From NCBI GenBank assembly GCA_016191895.1, contig JACPVD010000041.1, positions 1-5,674 of the forward strand: a stretch of 5,674 nucleotides of DNA. Direction: 5' to 3'. The notes below the pieces were generated by a model. The model made no database searches and was not told the origin of the DNA. It saw only the letters and a list, made by a program, of their open reading frames with translations. Source of the DNA: Chloroflexota bacterium (GTDB lineage: Bacteria; Chloroflexota; Anaerolineae; Anaerolineales; Villigracilaceae). The first letter of the stretch is position 1; every line of letters begins with the position of its first letter. A program made the translations under genes and the position numbers. Positions 1-4,147 of this stretch are shown here, piece by piece.

Positions 1-715
1 GGTTGGCGAGAGCGCCGCGTCCGATCATCACCGCGTCGCAGTTTGTGTGCCGCTTGAGTTTGTCGATGTCTTCCACGCGCCGCACGTCGCCGTTGCCGAT
101 GACGGGAATCTTGACGATGGATTTGACTTCCGCGATGGCGTCCCAGTTGGCATTGCCGCTATAACTTTGTTCCTTTGTGCGCCCATGAATGGCGATGAGC
201 GAACCGCCGCATTCTTCGACGATGCGGGCGATGAGTTTGTAATTTCGGTTGCGTTCCCAGCCGAGGCGGATCTTGCCGGTCAGCGGCGCTCGAAGTTTTG
301 CGCTGAGTTTGGTGAACAGGCGCGCGATCTTGAGCGGCGATTTCATCATGCCCACGCCGGCGCCACGGTCGGATACGCTCTTGGCGGGGCAGCCCATGTT
401 GATGTCGATGATCGTCGGCCCCCAATCCTGTACGATGAGCGCGGCTTCGATGATTTTGTCCACGTTGTCGCCGTAGAGTTGAAAGGTGACTGGGCGTTCC
501 GTCTCCTGGAAGTACAGTTTCTTTGCCGGCTGTTTCGAGCGGCTCAATATTTTTTCCACCTGCACGAACTCGGTGTAACTCATGGCCGAGCCCAACTCGC
601 GGCACAGCGAGCGGAACGGCCAGTCGGAGTAGCCGTCCATGGGCGCGAGGATGGCGTCGCCGTAAATGGGCACGTCGCGGATGTGGAAGGTGGGGGAGGC
701 GGATAAGCGGGTCAT
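1..715 (-). CDS. dus: tRNA-dihydrouridine synthase, N-terminal 238 residues (cut by left edge)
   Basis: Flavoenzyme that uses NADPH and FMN to reduce specific uridines in tRNA to dihydrouridine in the cytosol. Translating leftward from the ATG at 715 gives an open frame to the window edge. It shows the Dus TIM-barrel landmarks in order: APMDGYSD at residues 24-31 (FMN-binding start of the barrel), QLYGDN near 79-84, DINMGCPAK at 104-112 with catalytic Cys109, GKIRLGW at 147-153 (Lys148, FMN contact), HGRTK at 177-181, GNGDV at 207-211 and MIGRGALAN at the edge (phosphate-binding end). Roughly the last 90-100 residues, normally a helical tRNA-binding domain, lie outside. The family (COG0042, DusB/NifR3-like) is clear; which Dus subtype, and so which tRNA position, cannot be settled. 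The ATG at 715 places about ten residues before the first strand, as usual. In-frame ATGs at 763 and 787 would add 16 or 24 residues and also lack a good SD. Confidence 0.95.
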   Translation of the reverse strand, partial: MTRLSASPTFHIRDVPIYGDAILAPMDGYSDWPFRSLCRELGSAMSYTEFVQVEKILSRSKQPAKKLYFQETERPVTFQLYGDNVDKIIEAALIVQDWGPTIIDINMGCPAKSVSDRGAGVGMMKSPLKIARLFTKLSAKLRAPLTGKIRLGWERNRNYKLIARIVEECGGSLIAIHGRTKEQSYSGNANWDAIAEVKSIVKIPVIGNGDVRRVEDIDKLKRHTNCDAVMIGRGALAN

Positions 716-726
716 TGATTGAGGGG

Positions 727-735
727 AGTATAACA
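727..735 (-). promoter_or_regulatory. Candidate extended -10 promoter for dus
   Basis: Reading leftward, positions 735-727 are TGTTATACT, an extended -10 (TGn + TATACT, one mismatch to TATAAT). No good -35 is present at 16-18 bp (CGGAGT at 755-750), which an extended -10 can tolerate. Predicted transcription start is near 720, only about 5 bases before the ATG at 715. There is no GGAG-type SD at the proper distance, so the mRNA would be nearly leaderless. If translation instead begins at 763 or 787 this site would be inside the gene. Motif seen directly; function inferred. Confidence 0.45.
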
Positions 736-740
736 AATTT

Positions 741-755
741 CGGAGGTTGACTCCG
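741..755. promoter_or_regulatory. Dyad CGGAG-N5-CTCCG over the divergent promoters, candidate operator
   Basis: A perfect 5-bp inverted repeat with a 5-bp spacer covers the -35 box (747-752) of the rightward SLH promoter. It also occupies the -35 zone of the leftward dus promoter. A bound regulator here could block one or both. The arms are short, so chance is a real alternative. No regulator gene is visible in the window. Confidence 0.3.
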
Positions 756-775
756 CCGTTCATCAGCAATACAAT
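747..775 (+). promoter_or_regulatory. Sigma-70-type promoter of the SLH protein gene
   Basis: TTGACT (747-752, one mismatch to TTGACA) and TACAAT (770-775, one mismatch to TATAAT) are separated by exactly 17 bp. Predicted start of transcription is about 782, giving a leader of roughly 65 bases before the ATG at 848. This is the best promoter match I found in the window, and it sits in the only divergent intergenic gap, correctly oriented for the SLH gene. Confidence 0.75.
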
Positions 776-792
776 AAAAATGTCCATCACTC

Positions 793-821
793 GCCTGCCA
801 AAGAACCGCTTTTTGGGAGGC
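793..821 (+). other. Stem-loop in the SLH mRNA leader
   Basis: Positions 793-804 and 810-821 can pair over 12 positions. There is one G-G mismatch (797/817), one G-T wobble (803/811) and a 5-base loop (805-809). The hairpin begins about 11 bases after the predicted transcription start and ends 14 bases before the SD, so it leaves the ribosome site free. No U-run follows, so it is not a terminator. A 5' hairpin could protect an abundant mRNA from decay or be a regulator target; the role is inferred. Confidence 0.4.
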
Positions 822-835
822 CCGTTTATTCGTAT

Positions 836-841
836 AAGGAG
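836..841 (+). promoter_or_regulatory. Shine-Dalgarno AAGGAG that decides the SLH gene start
   Basis: AAGGAG at 836-841 lies directly against an ATG at 842 (no spacing, not usable by a ribosome in the normal way) but 6 bases before the in-frame ATG at 848, which is near-optimal spacing. This favours 848 as the start and removes two residues (Met-Lys) from the longer reading. Confidence 0.8.
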
Positions 842-847
842 ATGAAA

Positions 848-2308
848 ATGAACAAAACATTTACTGTTATTTTGTTGTTGACCATGTTTATGACGGTGCA
901 ATTTGGGGCTGTATCCGCCGCGCCGGTGTCGGGAACCGTAACCGTCGTTTCTCTTCCCACTTTCCATTCCGATAGTCCAATTACCCTGAACTTCGACATT
1001 GTCAATATGAACGCCGGCACCAAATACATTTCCATTTGGTCCCGGCTGCAATCCACACCTGCGGGTTTTTGGTCTTCCTACTGCGAAGGCTGGGACGGGG
1101 GTACGACCACCGCCGCATCGGTGTCGAATGCAGTACATGTGTGGGACACCCTGTTCTATTGGGACCAGGATGTGGTTGAGTTCTACATCACGGTAAACAG
1201 CGCGGGAGCCTGCCTGCCGGGTGATGTGCCCCCCACAACCTCCACAGCCATGGCCAGCACCTTCATCGACTGGTTTTACCCGGACTTTATCATAGCCAAT
1301 CCCCCATCCTTGGAGTCGACCTGGTTCGATAACCTCAGCGTTGCATGCAATACCTTTGAACTGTGGGGAATTGCGTCCGACGGCGCATGGAATCAACAGC
1401 AAGTCAATCCTCAGGGATATTCAGGGTTTGAGGGCTGGCATCCCAATTCGTTCGGGGTGTTCGCGCCACCCGCCCCCCTGGGTACCACATATGACCTGCT
1501 CTCCTGGGTGAATACCATTCCCTCCACCGCTACCGGCAATTGGCGGTTTTGGGTGGAACCAAGCGACTTTGCCGGCAACCAGTGGCCCCCGATTTACTTC
1601 CGCTGGCACGACATCGATACCGGCTCGAAATGGGCAAATGAACGCGCCGAATGCGCGAATTACCCGGATGTAAGCGACAATACCTATGAAATATACATCC
1701 GTTATATGGCGCAACTGGAACTGGGGCATGGGTACCTGGACGGCACCTTTCAACCGGATGGAACCCTCACCCGCGCCGAGATGGCGGCTTTTATCGAACT
1801 GGCAAATGGGTACACCGGCGAGACCATCCCCACACAACCCCCTTCCCCTGCCTGCACATTTAGCGATGTCACAGAATCGGACTGGTTTGCTGGCTGGGTC
1901 TGGCAGGCCTGTGCCGATACTTTCATGATTGGCGTGAGCAACGGCATGTTCGATCCGAATAATACACTCACCCGGGGGCAGGTGGTCACCGTATTGGACA
2001 ATATCAATAGCTTTCCGCTCCCTCCTCGCGGAGGTTATTTGGGCGCCCCGGAAAGTATTTACAATGATGCCTGGGGAATCCTCTTCCGCGAAGCCGTCTG
2101 GCTCGACGTAAATATAGGCGACTACTTTGTCAATGGCGTCATTAATGCCTACGGTGTGGGTGTTGCGGATGAAACCAGCGCAAATATGTTCTCACCCAAC
2201 CAGCCCATCACGCGCGGCGAGTTCATGAAAATGATGTATCGCGCCCTAAGTCGAATCCAGTTAGAATGTGAATGTAAAGTAGATGCTGGCAGGGATTGCT
2301 GCGACTGA
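848..2308 (+). CDS. Secreted tryptophan-rich protein with three C-terminal SLH domains
   Basis: A 486-residue exported envelope protein. Residues 1-24 are a signal peptide: Lys3, a hydrophobic core about 6-21, and a Val-Ser-Ala cleavage site before Ala25. Residues about 25-270 are a region I do not recognise. It looks beta-rich and carries 16 tryptophans plus many Tyr/Phe and four Cys (79, 122, 167, 269). Three S-layer-homology units follow: about 272-322 (YPDVSDN start, TRAE at 308-311), 336-388 (FSDV start, TRGQ at 375-378) and 404-468 (more divergent, TRGE at 455-458). In known SLH proteins the TRAE-type motif binds secondary cell-wall polymers, so non-covalent surface anchoring is the likely job. 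The last 13 residues hold four Cys (474, 476, 484, 485). The gene is a single unit with its own promoter, leader hairpin, SD and terminator. Carbohydrate binding by the aromatic N-terminal part is possible but only a guess; it could also be a structural S-layer component. Confidence 0.9.
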   Translation: MNKTFTVILLLTMFMTVQFGAVSAAPVSGTVTVVSLPTFHSDSPITLNFDIVNMNAGTKYISIWSRLQSTPAGFWSSYCEGWDGGTTTAASVSNAVHVWDTLFYWDQDVVEFYITVNSAGACLPGDVPPTTSTAMASTFIDWFYPDFIIANPPSLESTWFDNLSVACNTFELWGIASDGAWNQQQVNPQGYSGFEGWHPNSFGVFAPPAPLGTTYDLLSWVNTIPSTATGNWRFWVEPSDFAGNQWPPIYFRWHDIDTGSKWANERAECANYPDVSDNTYEIYIRYMAQLELGHGYLDGTFQPDGTLTRAEMAAFIELANGYTGETIPTQPPSPACTFSDVTESDWFAGWVWQACADTFMIGVSNGMFDPNNTLTRGQVVTVLDNINSFPLPPRGGYLGAPESIYNDAWGILFREAVWLDVNIGDYFVNGVINAYGVGVADETSANMFSPNQPITRGEFMKMMYRALSRIQLECECKVDAGRDCCD

Positions 2309-2325
2309 CACACAATGAGAATCCG

Positions 2326-2357
2326 ACAGGCGGACCTTTGAAGGTCCGCCTGTTTTT
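2326..2357 (+). terminator. Intrinsic terminator of the SLH gene
   Basis: Arms 2326-2337 and 2342-2353 form a perfect 12-bp GC-rich stem (ACAGGCGGACCT and its complement) around a 4-base loop TTGA. A U-run follows at 2353-2357. The stem starts 18 bases after the SLH stop codon and ends just before the msrA stop codon read from the other strand. It may also slow leftward transcription from msrA, but there is no good T-run on that side. Confidence 0.9.
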
Positions 2358-2359
2358 AT

Positions 2360-2911
2360 TTACGCCATCTGTTTCTTCAACAATTCCAGATAATGCTTGC
2401 GGAACTTCGCCACCTTCGGCGCGACCACCGCCTGACAATACGGCTGACTCCCGTTGCGGACGAAGTACTCCTGATGATAGTCCTCGGCGGGATAAAAATC
2501 CTTGATCGCTTCCACCTCCGTAACAATGGGGCTGTTCCAGATTCTCCGGGCATTCAATTCGCTGATGGCTTTCTCCGCCGTGTCCTTTTGCTCCGCGGAA
2601 TGATAATAGATTCCCGAACGGTATTGCGTGCCCGCGTCCGCGCCCTGGCGGTTTAGTGTGGTCGGGTCGTGAATGGCGAAGAACACGTTAAGCAGATCGG
2701 CGAACGAAACAACTGTCGGGTCGAATGTGATCCGCACCGCCTCCGCGTAACCGGTCGTGCCGTTGCACACAGCGCGATACGTCGGGTTGGGAACATGCCC
2801 GTTTGCATATCCCGAATCGACCGAGATCACGCCTTTCACCTCATCGAACACAGCCTCCAGGCACCAGAAACATCCCCCGGCAAGCGTTGCGGTTTCAACA
2901 TGGTTGTTCAT
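2360..2911 (-). CDS. msrA: Peptide methionine (S)-S-oxide reductase MsrA
   Basis: Cytosolic repair enzyme that reduces methionine-S-sulfoxide in proteins and free Met-S-oxide, then is recycled by thioredoxin. At 183 residues it is a normal single-domain MsrA. It has the diagnostic GGCFWCLE at 12-19 with nucleophile Cys14; SGYANGH at 33-39; Cys49 and TTGYAEAV at 52-59 with the conserved Glu57; HDPTTLNRQGAD and GTQYRS at 81-99; and the C-terminal block with QPYC, placing Cys159 in a recycling position. No signal peptide and no MsrB domain is fused. The ATG at 2911 has an AAGGAG 8 bases upstream, so the start is firm. It lies 142 bases downstream of the TPR gene, with a terminator between them. 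No convincing promoter of its own was found: a TATACA hexamer (2954-2949) has no -35. It is convergent with the SLH gene. Confidence 0.97.
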   Translation of the reverse strand: MNNHVETATLAGGCFWCLEAVFDEVKGVISVDSGYANGHVPNPTYRAVCNGTTGYAEAVRITFDPTVVSFADLLNVFFAIHDPTTLNRQGADAGTQYRSGIYYHSAEQKDTAEKAISELNARRIWNSPIVTEVEAIKDFYPAEDYHQEYFVRNGSQPYCQAVVAPKVAKFRKHYLELLKKQMA

Positions 2912-2919
2912 GATAAAGT

Positions 2920-2925
2920 CTCCTT
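2920..2925 (-). promoter_or_regulatory. Shine-Dalgarno of msrA
   Basis: Read leftward, AAGGAG occupies 2925-2920, 8 bases before the ATG at 2911. It fixes the msrA start and shows that this organism uses canonical SD sites for some genes, in contrast to the apparently SD-less dus and TPR genes. Confidence 0.8.
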
Positions 2926-2927
2926 TG

Positions 2928-2956
2928 TTGCGAAAGAATTACAGGCCTTGTATACT
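2928..2956 (+). promoter_or_regulatory. Candidate rightward promoter in the msrA-TPR gap
   Basis: TTGCGA (2928-2933) and TATACT (2951-2956) are spaced 17 bp apart on the plus strand. No protein gene lies downstream in that direction, since the next genes are both leftward. The -10 contains the palindrome GTATAC, so part of the match also reads on the other strand (TATACA toward msrA, without a -35). Predicted start about 2962-2963. This could be a small-RNA promoter or a chance match. Confidence 0.35.
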
Positions 2957-2961
2957 GACCT

Positions 2962-3052
2962 GACGCGGCAAGGAGTCGAAATATTATTAAGGGAAGATGA
3001 CAGTTTTGATTCCCGCGTTAAACAAAAAACCGCCTTGCGGCGGTTTTTTGTT
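2962..3052 (+). ncRNA. Candidate small RNA of about 90 bases between msrA and the TPR gene
   Basis: The candidate promoter at 2928-2956 would start RNA near 2962, and a strong terminator hairpin closes at 3052. The predicted 5' end (2961-2968) can pair with the bases just before the terminator (3013-3020) in an 8-bp stem with one G-T wobble, enclosing an A/T-rich loop. A 5' end paired next to an intrinsic terminator is common in bacterial sRNAs. There is no plausible peptide: the only ATG frame (2997) runs through the terminator. Everything beyond the base pairing is inferred, and no family is recognised. Confidence 0.25.
3021..3052 (-). terminator. Terminator of the TPR gene, symmetric and probably bidirectional
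   Basis: A 14-bp perfect stem (3021-3034 with 3039-3052) around the loop TTGC. The GC core is CCGCC/GGCGG, flanked by A6 on one side and T6 on the other, so either strand gives a GC hairpin followed by a U-rich tract. It begins one base after the TPR gene stop codon (3054-3056 on the minus strand). It could also end the candidate plus-strand sRNA. Confidence 0.85.
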
Positions 3053-3053
3053 T

Positions 3054-4100
3054 CTATCTCATCCCTGATATTGTGATGAGTCCGTTGCTGATGTTCACGT
3101 TCATCACCTGCAAGCCAGACATCTGCTGGTTTATTTGCTCCGCGAGGAGTTGATTGAGCCACGTCTCCGCCTGCGAAAGCAAAAAGTCGGGGATCATCTG
3201 CCGGCCGACCTGGAGCGATTCCAATTCAAAACTCGGCTGACCGTTTGTATCCACGTGGATCGTCCCAGTCGCAAGCGTAGACGTTGAATCTGCGCTGCCC
3301 TCCACCACTCCCCAGATTTGGATCGCGCCATCCCGCAAATACACCTGGATTTCGCGCAGGGGCAGGTCGGGGCTGTTTTTCATTTCGAGAGCAAGCCATG
3401 AGGTAACTTCCTGCTCGCTGAGCGTGACTGTGCTAAGCGAGCCCGGCTGCGGAAGCGCGTTTTCGATGGCAGTCTTTGCCTCCGCCCCGGCCGTATCCGA
3501 TGGGACGATGGGATCGCCCGGCCGCTCGGGAGCGCCTTCCATACCGGCACTGGCATTGGTCACTGCAAAGCCGATCAAGGTATCTACAAGGGGAGCATAT
3601 TCCGGGTAGGACTCGGCGACTTCGGCGCGGGTCTCCGGCGCCACATCGGCGGGCAGGGGCGGCGCAATAGGCGTGGCCGTGGCAGGACGAATCAACCCAT
3701 TAATCTGCGGATTGTTTTTTGCGATTGTAAAGGTCGTTGTGCCAAGTCCAAGAATGAAAATGAAAAGAATCGCCGCCCCGCGTAACAGGACATTTTTTCG
3801 CGGTTGGGGCTTTTGCCAGGCCGCGCCGCCCATCACCTGGCTGATTGGAATCGTCTGCCCGGGGGATTGCACCCGAATGAGCGCGATCTTTGCCTCGGCA
3901 TTATTCGGGTTGATCTTGATCACGCGTTCGTAACATTCGATCTTGCGTTCTTTTTCCTCCACCACGCGCGCAAGGAGCATCCACGCCGCTTCTTCATTGG
4001 GATGCGCCGCTATCAATTCGGAAAGATACTTCTTCGCCAGTTCGCGGTTCCCGCGCTGGAAGTTGGTATCGGCCAGTTTGAAAAGTTCTTGTTTGTTCAT
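3054..4100 (-). CDS. Membrane protein: cytoplasmic TPR domain, one TM helix, extracytoplasmic beta domain
   Basis: A 348-residue protein of unknown function. Residues 5-78 are two to three tetratricopeptide repeats (pattern ending in NPNNAEA), normally a protein-binding platform. Residues 82-103 are a basic linker. Residues 104-126 are one hydrophobic TM helix with Arg101, Lys102 and Arg107 on its N-terminal side, so the TPR should face the cytoplasm and the rest the outside. About 138-220 is a Pro/Ala/Thr-rich spacer. Residues 221-348 alternate strands and helices: a TLSEQE-type helix start at 226-231, then 'LRDGAIQIWG', and a closing 'VNISNGLITISG'. This layout resembles small lipid-binding-like domains of the LmeA (DUF2993) or YpmS (DUF2140) kind; that is inference from pattern only. 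The start at 4100 is set by the TPR, which begins at once, but no SD precedes it. Neighbours are clpC upstream and msrA downstream, each separated by a terminator. Confidence 0.85.
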   Translation of the reverse strand: MNKQELFKLADTNFQRGNRELAKKYLSELIAAHPNEEAAWMLLARVVEEKERKIECYERVIKINPNNAEAKIALIRVQSPGQTIPISQVMGGAAWQKPQPRKNVLLRGAAILFIFILGLGTTTFTIAKNNPQINGLIRPATATPIAPPLPADVAPETRAEVAESYPEYAPLVDTLIGFAVTNASAGMEGAPERPGDPIVPSDTAGAEAKTAIENALPQPGSLSTVTLSEQEVTSWLALEMKNSPDLPLREIQVYLRDGAIQIWGVVEGSADSTSTLATGTIHVDTNGQPSFELESLQVGRQMIPDFLLSQAETWLNQLLAEQINQQMSGLQVMNVNISNGLITISGMR

Positions 4101-4105
4101 TGGAT

Positions 4106-4140
4106 AAAAACCCCAAAGGTCTCAAAGACCTTTAGGGTTT
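4106..4140 (-). terminator. Intrinsic terminator of clpC, abutting the TPR gene start
   Basis: Read leftward, arms 4140-4127 and 4121-4108 pair (AAACCC, one mismatch at 4134/4114, then AAAGGTC) around a 5-base loop at 4122-4126. A T5 run at 4110-4106 follows. It begins 7 bases after the clpC stop codon and its T-run ends only 5 bases before the TPR gene ATG (4100). It therefore separates clpC from the TPR gene while occupying the place where an SD would be. Confidence 0.8.
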
Positions 4141-4147
4141 GTCAGTT

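Noticed and set aside
47..706. Rightward 219-residue open frame
   Set aside because: It lies fully antisense to dus; the minus strand gives an unbroken Dus protein with all its motifs. The plus-frame product is low in recognisable motifs and is a shadow of a GC-rich gene.
842..847. ATG at 842 as the SLH gene start
   Set aside because: The SD touches this ATG with zero spacing; the ATG at 848 has the correct 6-base spacing.
159..860. Leftward 233-residue open frame
   Set aside because: Same strand as dus but a different frame; its product is an Arg/His/Pro-rich shadow, and the true frame from 715 carries the catalytic Cys motif.
2997..3068. Short 23-codon rightward ORF starting at ATG 2997
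   Set aside because: It reads straight through the terminator hairpin, has no proper SD, and ends inside the TPR gene on the other strand.
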